NCBI RefSeq assembly: GCF_007997085.1
Contig: NZ_VORR01000004.1
Location: forward strand, 54,333 to 118,332
Source: Polaribacter sp. IC066
Lineage (GTDB): Bacteria; Bacteroidota; Bacteroidia; Flavobacteriales; Flavobacteriaceae
DNA: 64,000 bases
Reading direction: 5' to 3'
Made by a program: the position numbers and the translations under genes. Below, piece by piece: positions 56,001 to 63,168 of the stretch (position 1 is the first letter of the stretch; every line of letters starts with the position of its first letter). The notes below the pieces were generated by a model. It was not told the origin of the DNA, did not search any database, and worked only from the letters and a program-made list of their open reading frames with translations.

Positions 56001-58462
56001 AATTCTGTACCATCTTTTGTTGTGTAACTAACAGAGTCTAAAACAGGTGCTGCTAATAAATTAAGTGTTTCAACACTTGTTAAAATAACATTATTCAAAT
56101 CTTCATTTGATGGAATTTTTAAATCTGCTTTTTTTATGTTATAAATATAGGGTATTAAAGATGCTTTATATTCTCCAGTAACTGCATTTGTAGCTACTAC
56201 AACATCTAATGTAGTAGTCTCTATATCTCCTTTTAAAATAATTGTAGCGACACCAATATTATTTTTAGAAGAAATAACTTGTTTTTCTTCATTTTCGGTT
56301 CCTGCATTATTTGTATAAGAAAACGCACCCTCTACACCAAAACCCACTGGCTTATCTGATTCTATTTTACCACCCACAACTTTACCCACTAAAGAGATTC
56401 TTGTAGTATCTATAAACCAAGTTGGATCTATTTGATCTTCAAAAAACTCAAACGTATCTAAAGCCGGAAAGAAACCATTATGAGCAAATGCATGCCCCTC
56501 TTTTCTAACTTCTACATTATGTTGTCCAATAGGTACAGTCACAGTAAATTTACCATCCGCATCTGTTTTTACAGGTTGGTTGTTAGTACCAATCACAATA
56601 TCGCCATCTATATAAATAAATGCGTCTACTAAACCAATAACTGGGTATCTTTTTAATTCACCGCCTTCATAAAAGCCATTACCTTCATTTATAGCACCAC
56701 CTTCATAATAATATTCTCCTTTATTTATGGTGATTTTAGAACCATTACTCGTAACTCTATATTTATTATAACTAAAATCTTCTATATCTGTATACGCTAA
56801 TTCGTCTGTTTCTAAGTCTATGGTATTAAAAACATCTTGTACATTATACACCGCTCTACCATTAAATTGAAAAGAAGAAATATCTGTAAAATTTAATTGG
56901 TTTACTACACTAGATGCCGAACCTAAAAATACGGTTTGACTTGCAGGCTCAAAGGCATGTAACCCTAAAGAAGGGGTAATTACAAAAGATTCTCCAGTAC
57001 CAGAATATGGGATACTTGCAATTGTATAAGCACCATTTGCATCTGTAACCCCAAAAACACCTAATTGTTTTCTGGTTGGTTTTGTACTGCTAAATGAAAA
57101 TGCGTTTTCTGTATTTTGACTAAATATACCATCGTTTTTATTTTGACGAAAGCCTTTTCTAGATAAATCATATACGTTGTTTCCTGCATTTTCATCTAAC
57201 CTTAAATACATACTTAAAGCTGTTTCTGCACCGCTTAAGTACCTTCTATAATCTCTTCTTATTTCTTCGTTTGTAAGTAATCTGCTCCAAACTCTAACTT
57301 CATCTATATAACCTGTATAATCATCTCCTAAAACTATTTTGCTTATTTTTTGGGTATCTGCAGAAGCAAACCCATATGAATATTGTCCATTTTCAAAAGC
57401 AAAACTTGGAGCTACAACACTATCTTCTATAGTGGCTTCATCTATATAAGTTTGATTAATTTCTCTACCATTTACATAAAATTTTGGCGTTATTAGATTT
57501 TCTAAAACAGCAGTAATATGAAAAAAAGAAGTGTCAGTTAATTCAGAAATATTCTTAAAAATATCATTACCTAAACCATCTAATTCACCTGTAGGATATG
57601 AATTACTTAACGTTATTTTTCTAATTAAAAAATTAAATATATATATTTCAAAAACAATAGAATTCTCACCAAACTTACCAACTTTTAGTGTGGCATTATA
57701 ACCACCACTTGTATTAAATTTAAAAACATCTCCAAAACCTGTTACCCAAGATTGTAATGTTGTCTCTTTTGCTGGTATGTCATATTCAATATTATCTATA
57801 GAAATAAAACCATCATCAATTTTTAAACTACTGCCTGCAGTAGTATTTTCTACACCATTTGCTTCTGCAAATAACACAACATCTTTTACTGGGCTTCCAC
57901 CTTCAAAAGTAACACTACCAGAAACGGTAGCTGAAGGGTTTCTAAAACCAACACCCTCTATATAATTTACATACAATTCATTTAAGTTAGAAACACCAAC
58001 TGCTTCTACTCTATATTCATATAAAATACCACCTTCTACCTGTGTATCATTATATTCAAAAATATCTTTACCTACACTTCCTATTAGTTGTAACGCATTG
58101 TTACTTCCTAATTGTTTTCTAAAAATATTAATTTTCTCTATTTTGTCTTGGTTATTACCAAGCGTCCATTTAATATTTACTTTATCTGTAAAATAGCCTT
58201 TAGAAACCTCAAAACCATCTATTACAAATGTTGGCGAAATGTACAAAACACCATAAGGAAAACCAACTCTTGCTTGCAAACCCCCTGTATTTAAAGAAGA
58301 TAACATAGGGGTACCTATTTGCATTTGCATTTGTAAATTATTATCTGCATTATTATAATCTACTGCAGCATTACCAACAAAAAGTTGATTCTGACTCTGT
58401 TCTTGTGCTTGGGCAAAATAGGTTACCAAACACACACATAAAATATGTAGTATTTTTTTCAT
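50045..58462 (-). CDS. Giant LamG-rich T9SS surface protein (2,805 residues)
   Basis: Signal peptide to about residue 19 (TYFAQAQ). An FN3-like region (about 60-170) and a carboxypeptidase-regulatory-like domain come first, then a LamG/concanavalin-like domain (about 210-410, ending GYIDEVRVWSRLL), long beta-rich regions, two further LamG domains (about 1705-1885 and 1905-2090, each ending in an HDVRFWS or DEIRLWN motif), the WSV module (about 2313-2420, KVGAFVDDNPRGEG), a domain with GWTWTSFF and GWNWLPFP, and a type A T9SS sorting domain (about 2728-2805, YPNPFSESITIN). LamG domains usually bind glycans or proteins, suggesting an adhesin or scaffold on the outer surface. No catalytic motif was seen. 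It follows the collar protein by 21 bases. Confidence 0.9.
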   Translation of the reverse strand: MKKILHILCVCLVTYFAQAQEQSQNQLFVGNAAVDYNNADNNLQMQMQIGTPMLSSLNTGGLQARVGFPYGVLYISPTFVIDGFEVSKGYFTDKVNIKWTLGNNQDKIEKINIFRKQLGSNNALQLIGSVGKDIFEYNDTQVEGGILYEYRVEAVGVSNLNELYVNYIEGVGFRNPSATVSGSVTFEGGSPVKDVVLFAEANGVENTTAGSSLKIDDGFISIDNIEYDIPAKETTLQSWVTGFGDVFKFNTSGGYNATLKVGKFGENSIVFEIYIFNFLIRKITLSNSYPTGELDGLGNDIFKNISELTDTSFFHITAVLENLITPKFYVNGREINQTYIDEATIEDSVVAPSFAFENGQYSYGFASADTQKISKIVLGDDYTGYIDEVRVWSRLLTNEEIRRDYRRYLSGAETALSMYLRLDENAGNNVYDLSRKGFRQNKNDGIFSQNTENAFSFSSTKPTRKQLGVFGVTDANGAYTIASIPYSGTGESFVITPSLGLHAFEPASQTVFLGSASSVVNQLNFTDISSFQFNGRAVYNVQDVFNTIDLETDELAYTDIEDFSYNKYRVTSNGSKITINKGEYYYEGGAINEGNGFYEGGELKRYPVIGLVDAFIYIDGDIVIGTNNQPVKTDADGKFTVTVPIGQHNVEVRKEGHAFAHNGFFPALDTFEFFEDQIDPTWFIDTTRISLVGKVVGGKIESDKPVGFGVEGAFSYTNNAGTENEEKQVISSKNNIGVATIILKGDIETTTLDVVVATNAVTGEYKASLIPYIYNIKKADLKIPSNEDLNNVILTSVETLNLLAAPVLDSVSYTTKDGTELFSEAFHHKKSFRYNSAVTLKLLEQEYETAFKIGDNTYDISGLAVPIYIQKKKYDITFEVSQEYVNKDEAQEVLTKEFFTEGTFNITNNLEIENKSTTVLSRNRAYYTYSFYAGEPNIAFDDDFKSSITVQYSITGSNALAISNDSDFKKDGIIKGGKSTGGVAFATIAPEVPDIILRDPPGSNSFASIEKGTTITYTKESVNGSTDEDGVGFYASIGPDITISTGGFVLFTDVETSIVADAEGLLSKSITNTSQNLTTNSYTFNQTISTSDDIDFVGSDGDLYIGNAKNMYYGLFDNMFITEVPLKLTNGTTVPNIEVTVKDEDDKDKTLYVSTRKDRFIGEQPTKTFFSYSQKYIVETLIPELIAFADNFNPANEPAGSLRTERTYRNQANLWKRIIQDNEKTKFDAKNNRETYKQSVIAKVRDFGEYQSQITSLVNENFFSNQSFDAGVGEFTSSVSTTVIAGQSTEVEIETSTEFKEQLGGFVNNVGYNSVFTQIDSDFDTKVFSSEEDVTTTISYTLKDNDQYNVLSVDVINMFDGNGPVFITKAGATSCPHEGETTSLFYKQAGYRSNIIGLGGEVLGDATNEVYKPDVKSDKTILTNIPESEGALFILKLKNNSETRSDLEYIIEVDALTLNGATTNVSSSGVNVYIPFNETIDFPFEVYKSSASSTFKYDNIRVYLKSPCDDINDSDGFIDVSVEFKKSCSKVTVSVPENNFIFNRAEGYSKDVDGNTTTNTLPITFTDFNTDFAGFRKIELQYRNASSANWVKFNTYYGSQTLLDEASDTEGLVIDPSNSEYTFNWDIIGDQIADGNYEFRAISYCTDNVTNISPVVSGSINLNAPVLFGTPQPSDGILDVGEDISIRFNEAIQERIATSIKVSGLSNQQDIDHSVSVFLDGGANQIELPNQILPKGSLTMQFWYKNATTASGKLISQENGINATLIGNELTFSLGGESVKAVINPAQYNFYSLVYQSGNDAKLAILENGTELAFEVLTDNLDLNSNNSIFIGGNNVSGNIHDVRFWSKTFTRAQATVAKDKTLTGRELNLLGYWSLDEGNGNVGVDKAKSRNAIVNLDWDIKPKGTAYSFANNSFLSLENVGFVQPSTAEDITLSFWIKTANGSAATIVSNGKGNNDDLVQTNGLRNKWSVNMKSDGNLELLSENIPYNLTTQSLADGTWHHIALVVKRGGSINAYVDALETTSVSSVNIGGISGNKILIGARLFEDVSSNETIDNHFTGSLDEIRLWNTARSFDQIKRDRYFEIDANSAGLMLYADFNKEDGNTVNGPNYNHVVANNLVSSTFSKLKGTTTQRYTQDSPALKPKLQFTNIPFSTVINGDQMIVQPELTTEEWSLFEGQILNFSVSRLYDKHFNEQLSPISWSAFVNKQEIEWFTAARTKEIIKEKNVDEAYTFTMDIVNKGGSTQPYTISGLPTWIEVANTSGTISPNSTKQVLFTVDKELAMGTYNANIFLETTSEFNDRLTLELRVLTAAPDWSVNAPDYSNSMNIIGKIKINDVFSRDQYTKVGAFVDDNPRGEGYLQYHKAFDSYFLYLTAYSNVTSGEDVTFKIWDALNGKVIIASINGATEVSFLQNEVIGSKSSPAIFSGDQFSEQSTALNKGWTWTSFFVQDARFNNIKATFEGMLLQNDDQIKSQNTFTRFENNNWFGSLTTIENTKMYKVKLADANLLRLKGNDVNETNINLTLNQGWNWLPFPIHRNISLAEALTFYNPSDGDVIKDQYNFAIYDASSGWSGTLNYMQSNRGYMMKSGEAQTLNYPNFQRAAKSAIVQGQEHTENTIALFANYNANMSIVAEIVSDEIYESVLVYNSEGILRGQSPIVSVGDKKMSFIAAFSNTNEILKFYLSNGKKELDANLNFLFENNKVFGNMKAPVVINLKSLSTDHLFLNKVVLYPNPFSESITINASQQVDKVTKIQLFNTIGALINTVSTSKDITTIDTSNLANGVYLIKLSASNGKFTIKKLVKK

Positions 58463-58483
58463 CTTTTTAGATTTAGTTCAATA

Positions 58484-59371
58484 CTATAATTTTATAATAT
58501 AATTTACACCGTAGTTTACAGGTCTCGTTTCTGTTCCTCCAGAAGAACCACTATTGCCTTGTACATCATGATTATGACTTCCTGCAGCTTTTATAGTACT
58601 TAAATTAAATATATCTAACTCGTCCGCCGTATTATCAAAACCGGTAGGTGTTGAGCTATAATAAGGAGCTACATTCTTACTTAGCATTACATTATAAATA
58701 CCATTATTATGATTATGATTTCCTTCTGTATCCGTTACATATGAACCTGAATTATGAGTATGTGCTTCATTAGAATCACTCTGATAATTTCTTAACGAAG
58801 GTCCTGTTGAATTAGTACCATAAGCACTTTGCCCAATACCTCTTAAAAACATCCCTTTTAAATTTGGAGTTGTTGTAGTACCCAATAAAGTTCTTAAAGC
58901 TGTATTTATTGTTGGTATTGCGCTCCCATCACACAACAACCAACCTCTTGGAGCTGTAGCACCTAAAAACGAAACTACAGTGCCTGTTGGCACTCCGTTT
59001 TCTGCATACTTAGCATAAGGCACGTATTGAAATGGTTGGTCATAAACATCTATAGCACTACCGTTATAATTTACAGAAACTTTTATTTTTAAATTTTCTA
59101 AAGAAAAATCTACACTCGTAAATGTGTTGGTAACTGGATTACCTGTACTTACGATATGAGAAAACACACCAAAATTATCTGTTTTAATAGATTGTGTTTC
59201 TTTATACAAAATAGTATTATCATTTTTTGTTATACTAAACGTATACGTTAACGTTGTATTTATTATTGCAGAACTTGTATTATCTCTAGCAATACCTTGC
59301 ACGGCTATACCTTGTGCAAATGTTGTTGCAGAAATAAATAAAAATAAAAATATTGAGTAAACTTTTTTCAT
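58484..59371 (-). CDS. Secreted protein with a phage tail-collar domain
   Basis: A 295-residue protein with a bacterial signal peptide (to about residue 19, TTFAQ), an N-terminal beta domain (about 22-122), and a phage tail-collar domain (about 128-190, PTGTVVSFLGATAPRGWLLC and TTPNLKGMFLRGIG). A His/Asn-rich receptor-tip-like region follows (AHTHNSG, NHNHNNG, SHNHD) and the protein ends ETRPVNYGVNYIIKL, as tail fibres often do. The His-x-His repeats resemble metal-binding trimeric fibre tips. No phage genes are near, so this is a domesticated fibre fold used at the cell surface. First gene of the operon, directly behind the regulated promoter. Confidence 0.88.
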   Translation of the reverse strand: MKKVYSIFLFLFISATTFAQGIAVQGIARDNTSSAIINTTLTYTFSITKNDNTILYKETQSIKTDNFGVFSHIVSTGNPVTNTFTSVDFSLENLKIKVSVNYNGSAIDVYDQPFQYVPYAKYAENGVPTGTVVSFLGATAPRGWLLCDGSAIPTINTALRTLLGTTTTPNLKGMFLRGIGQSAYGTNSTGPSLRNYQSDSNEAHTHNSGSYVTDTEGNHNHNNGIYNVMLSKNVAPYYSSTPTGFDNTADELDIFNLSTIKAAGSHNHDVQGNSGSSGGTETRPVNYGVNYIIKL

Positions 59372-59409
59372 AATGTTAGCTTTTAATGGTTGGTAGTGTT
59401 TATTGCTAA

Positions 59410-59440
59410 CAAAGTTATATGTAAAGAAGTGTTTACGAAA
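59410..59440 (-). promoter_or_regulatory. Promoter of the collar-LamG operon
   Basis: On the minus strand TTTC (59440-59437), a 19-base spacer, then TAACTTTG (59417-59410): a perfect -7 box and a one-mismatch -33 box at the usual spacing. The predicted start is about 30 bases before the collar gene ATG. Confidence 0.65.
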
Positions 59441-59476
59441 TACGTACTCATGACTATTACTACGTATGCATACGTA
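59441..59476. promoter_or_regulatory. Probable response-regulator operator with three phased TACGTA boxes
   Basis: TACGTA begins at 59441, 59461 and 59471, so the copies are spaced by 20 and 10 bp. The last two form a perfect 16-bp palindrome, TACGTATGCATACGTA (59461-59476). The site abuts the -33 element on its upstream side, the classic position for an activator, and lies just after the LuxR/NarL regulator gene. Binding by that regulator is inferred. Confidence 0.65.
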
Positions 59477-59539
59477 CTTAAAGTAAAGAAAAGAAGTTGT
59501 TTTTTAAGAAGTTACTGTAAACTAAAAAAAGAAGGATTT

Positions 59540-60184
59540 TTAAACGTTGTCTAACAATTCTTTATTTTCTTTTACCCAAACTGTAAGTGCATCTGCATCT
59601 GAAGGTAAATCTAATTTAGAAATAATATTAGATCTATGTTTGTCTACAGTTCTTGTAGATATTGATAAAATTTCTGCAATTGCCTTTGTTGAATTTCCAT
59701 TCGCAATTAAACGAACAATAGTTCTTTCTGAAGGTGATAAGAATTTTATTTTTTCTATTTGATTCGAAAATTCTTTGGTAAATACTTCATTAAAAATTGC
59801 ACTTGTATAGAATTTATCTTTTAAAGCACTTTTAATGCATTTATTAATTTCAGAAAAAGGCTCGTCTTTTAATAAATAGCCAGAAATATTCATTTGTTTC
59901 GCTTTTAAAACAAAGCCTTTTTCTTTATAAGAAGTAAGTAGTATAAACTTGGTTTTTACGGATACTTCTTTACATTTTTTAATCACTTCAAAACCCGTTA
60001 AAAAAGGCATATTAATATCTAAAATAGCAATTGTTGGCTTTTTAGAAACAATCATTTCTAAAGCTTGCGCACCATTTGTTGCACCTTCTAAAACGTTGTA
60101 TTTTAAACCTAATAATTCGTCTCTTAGACCTTTTAACAACATTGGATGATCGTCTGCAACTAGAATTGTTATATCACTATTCAT
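59540..60184 (-). CDS. LuxR/NarL-family response regulator
   Basis: A 214-residue regulator. The receiver domain has Asp11/Asp12, the phospho-acceptor Asp56 in AILDINMPF and Lys in LLKDEPF. The C-terminal helix-turn-helix (about 148-205, LSPSERTIVRLIANGNSTKAIAEIL, then RTVDKHRSNIISKL) is of the LuxR type. The ATG overlaps the stop of the sensor kinase as TAATG, so both are made together. It is the only regulator for two kinases. It probably activates the collar-LamG operon through the TACGTA boxes immediately downstream of it. Confidence 0.93.
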   Translation of the reverse strand: MNSDITILVADDHPMLLKGLRDELLGLKYNVLEGATNGAQALEMIVSKKPTIAILDINMPFLTGFEVIKKCKEVSVKTKFILLTSYKEKGFVLKAKQMNISGYLLKDEPFSEINKCIKSALKDKFYTSAIFNEVFTKEFSNQIEKIKFLSPSERTIVRLIANGNSTKAIAEILSISTRTVDKHRSNIISKLDLPSDADALTVWVKENKELLDNV

Positions 60185-63168
60185 TATTTTATGGGTATTG
60201 AAAAGACAAAGTCAGTTCCTAAATCTAATTTGCTATCGATAGAGAGCTTTCCTTTCATAATTTTAATTCTTTCAAAAATAGTCTTTAAACCAAGACTATT
60301 TTTCTTTTTACTATCATTTACATTAAACCCTTTTCCATTATCAGAAATTAACACGATCACATTTTTGTTTTCTTTTTTTATAGATATAGCAACCGTCTTT
60401 GCTTTGGAGTGCTTTATAATATTTGTTAAACATTCTTGTATTATTCTATAAAAATTTAGACTTGTATTTTCTGTAAAATAAACATCTATTTCATCAATAT
60501 CCATAGAAAAGAACAAATTAGTTTGCTCATCATACTCATTTATTAACTGTTCTATGCTATCTCTTAAACCTAGCTGTTTTAGCAATGCTGGATATAAGTC
60601 TCGAGAAATACTTCGTACTTCTTCCAAGGCATTATTCGTCATTTTTGCAATAGGATCATCTGCTATATTTTGGGCTCTTTTTTTAATCAAGGTTAATTGC
60701 TGCCCAACACTATCATGCAATTCTCTGGCAATTCTTGTTCTTTCTTCTTCTTGAGATTGTAGTAAATCTTGCGAGAATTTTCCTTGCATTTTATTTTTCT
60801 CTCTTGTTTGTTTTAAAATCCAAATTAAAAAAGAAATAGTAAAAAAAGAAATTATTAAATAAAACCACCATGTTTTGTAAAAAAAATTTTTAGAATTAAT
60901 TTCTAAAAATAAAGATTGGGCTATTTTTTTATTTGAAAAATCTAAAGCCTCTATCTCTAAACTATATTTACCCGCAGATAAATTAGCAAATCTAACTGTT
61001 TGTTGATCGCTAATACGAACCCAATCTTCACTATTTAACCTGTAGCGATAATTATAATGTTTATCTACAGGATTGTTCGTAACCGAAAAATCTAACTCTA
61101 GGTTTCTGTTTTCTGGTGGAATACTAATACTTTTTATTTCGTTTATTTTATTTCTGTCAAGAATTTCTGTGTGTTTATTTAATTTTTCATCATACTTTCT
61201 TATCCATACTAAAATTAGTTTTGAAGCATTTTTTTTATCTTTTAAATCTTTAGGTTTAAAATAATTTAGTCCTTTTAAAGTACCTACAAGAATACCCTCT
61301 TTTGTTTTTAATGCACTATATCTATTGGCTTCATTGTTGCTAAACCCGTCTTCAATTCCAAATCGTTTAGATTCTTTACTATTGATATCAAAAAGCACAA
61401 ATCCTTTAAAAGTATGGAGCCACCATTTATTATCATCTCTAATAATTGTAGCGATTCCTGCATTTAAATCGTCTTCATAGATTGTTGTAAATTTTTCATT
61501 TTCTTCATTAAAACGAATCACTTTTCCGGATCTACTTCCTACTAAAAAACCATAATCCGGGTCGTAATCTGTCATCAGTAAAAAATCATCTTTAAGCCCC
61601 TCTTTAATTGTATATAATTTACTTTTTTTGCTTTCTAAATTATACATTAACAAGCCTTTATCTGTAGCTCCTGCAATTAAATTTTTATGAATTGATACGT
61701 CATAAAAAAATAAAGAATCTAATTTTAAGAGTACTTTATACTTTTTTGTTTTGGTATTAAAGGTATATAATCCTTGGTTTTGTGTACCATATAAAAGAAT
61801 AGAATCGTTTAATTTTTCTATGGAGCGCACCCAAAGGTTATCCCAAGATTCTATTTCAGAAGAATATAACTTCTTTTTAAAAATAGTACTTAAGTTATTA
61901 CTCCATATAAAACCATTTTCAATAAAAATATTTCTTGAAGAACCTGGTGTTATTAATTTACCTTTTTGTGAAAATTTATATTCTTTTACTTCTTCGCTTT
62001 TAATGTTTACTGTAAACCAACCTTCTATTTCTGTTGCAACCAAATATTCATTTTCATTTAACGCTTTTATAGCTCTTATACTTTTATCTTCTAAAAATGT
62101 CTTTACTTTTTGAGAAGGTAACTTAAAATAGTGCAATTCTTTTTCTTCTGTTGCTAACCAAAAACCGTCATTAATATTATTAGAAATACTACAAATTGAA
62201 GTGCCTTTTCCAAGGTCAAAATCTTTTATTATTTTATTTAACACACCTTTTTTGTAGGAGTGAATGCTTATTTTTTTGTCTTGTTTAGAAAGTATAAGGT
62301 TATTATTAAAATCATCATTATACATTAATAATTGTTCACTTTTTATAGCTGTATTTTTATGAACAGGAAGAATTTCTATTTTGTTCTCATCGATATAATA
62401 TAATTTAGGATCCTCGTAGAGAAAAACATAGGTACTATTATCTTTCACAAATACTTCATCAATCCAAGTATATAAATTAGTCTTACTTTTTACTTTTGGA
62501 TATTCTTTTATTTTTTCTCCTTGCCAATTATAAGCAACAATATTTAAGTGATTGTCGGTTAAAATAAAAAAATCTTTGAAAGGGATAAGCCTTGTAAATA
62601 AGTCTATAATGTTTTTGTTAGATTTAAGAACAAGTACTAAAGAAATAGTTAAATTCTTTTGCAATTTATAGAGTAGTATTTCTTTTTCTTGTTGAACTAA
62701 AATATAATCTTCATCCCTTATCTTAAAAACTTTCGAAATTGCATTTCCAATTAATTCTGGAGAAGTCATTTTTTGAAACTGCATTGATACCGGATCAAAA
62801 AGAATTAATCGTTGATTATAAATACCCACATCTAATCTTAAGTAAAATAAACCATCTTGTCGTTTATATATTTGGTTAATTTCACTAACTCTTTTATCCA
62901 ATTTTGGTAATTGAATACTATGAAACGTATTGCCATTAAAACGCTGAAGAACAAGATTTACATCACTTAAAATAATTTCTCTATTATTTAAACTCTCTCC
63001 TCCTAGCCAGAGAAACCCATCCTCATCAAAATTCATTGCTCTCACAATATCTATCACAAAACCATCACGCTCTCCAAGAATCTTATGATATGTAGATGCG
63101 TGTTGAGCTATGCCTAAAGCTGTAAAAAAAAGGAAAAAAGGAAAAATTTTACTTTTTAAGAAATTCAT
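60184..63168 (-). CDS. Beta-propeller (Reg_prop/Y_Y_Y) sensor histidine kinase
   Basis: A 994-residue sensor. It has a signal peptide (about 1-21, ALGIAQ), a long periplasmic beta-propeller region (about 25-660, with NFDEDGFLWLGG and repeated short W/Y strands), a Y_Y_Y domain (about 670-755, YRYRLNSEDWVRISD), one membrane helix (about 762-785), and an HPK7 kinase (RIARELHDSVGQQL, phospho-His near 815; SDNGKGFNV). The layout resembles hybrid sensors for glycans, but here the regulator is a separate gene that overlaps it by one base. The ATG overlaps the stop of the kinase upstream (ATGA). It is intact, unlike its relic at 41617-42173. Confidence 0.92.
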   Translation of the reverse strand: MNFLKSKIFPFFLFFTALGIAQHASTYHKILGERDGFVIDIVRAMNFDEDGFLWLGGESLNNREIILSDVNLVLQRFNGNTFHSIQLPKLDKRVSEINQIYKRQDGLFYLRLDVGIYNQRLILFDPVSMQFQKMTSPELIGNAISKVFKIRDEDYILVQQEKEILLYKLQKNLTISLVLVLKSNKNIIDLFTRLIPFKDFFILTDNHLNIVAYNWQGEKIKEYPKVKSKTNLYTWIDEVFVKDNSTYVFLYEDPKLYYIDENKIEILPVHKNTAIKSEQLLMYNDDFNNNLILSKQDKKISIHSYKKGVLNKIIKDFDLGKGTSICSISNNINDGFWLATEEKELHYFKLPSQKVKTFLEDKSIRAIKALNENEYLVATEIEGWFTVNIKSEEVKEYKFSQKGKLITPGSSRNIFIENGFIWSNNLSTIFKKKLYSSEIESWDNLWVRSIEKLNDSILLYGTQNQGLYTFNTKTKKYKVLLKLDSLFFYDVSIHKNLIAGATDKGLLMYNLESKKSKLYTIKEGLKDDFLLMTDYDPDYGFLVGSRSGKVIRFNEENEKFTTIYEDDLNAGIATIIRDDNKWWLHTFKGFVLFDINSKESKRFGIEDGFSNNEANRYSALKTKEGILVGTLKGLNYFKPKDLKDKKNASKLILVWIRKYDEKLNKHTEILDRNKINEIKSISIPPENRNLELDFSVTNNPVDKHYNYRYRLNSEDWVRISDQQTVRFANLSAGKYSLEIEALDFSNKKIAQSLFLEINSKNFFYKTWWFYLIISFFTISFLIWILKQTREKNKMQGKFSQDLLQSQEEERTRIARELHDSVGQQLTLIKKRAQNIADDPIAKMTNNALEEVRSISRDLYPALLKQLGLRDSIEQLINEYDEQTNLFFSMDIDEIDVYFTENTSLNFYRIIQECLTNIIKHSKAKTVAISIKKENKNVIVLISDNGKGFNVNDSKKKNSLGLKTIFERIKIMKGKLSIDSKLDLGTDFVFSIPIK
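60471..60780. repeat. Near-identical kinase tract, copy 1 (gene conversion)
   Basis: Aligned by hand to 63455-63764 with about five differences in 310 bases, while flanking kinase sequence diverges clearly. It covers the phospho-histidine region and the following helix of the two adjacent kinases. Confidence 0.75.

Noticed and set aside
50200..58300. Many plus-strand open frames of 60-190 codons inside the giant LamG gene, the longest at 52506-53078
   Set aside because: They lie antisense to a continuous 2,805-codon gene with clear domains, lack recognisable motifs or spacing, and reflect its codon usage.
58484..59371. Prophage remnant because of the tail-collar domain
   Set aside because: Signal peptide, operon context with T9SS proteins and the absence of any other phage gene argue for a domesticated surface protein.
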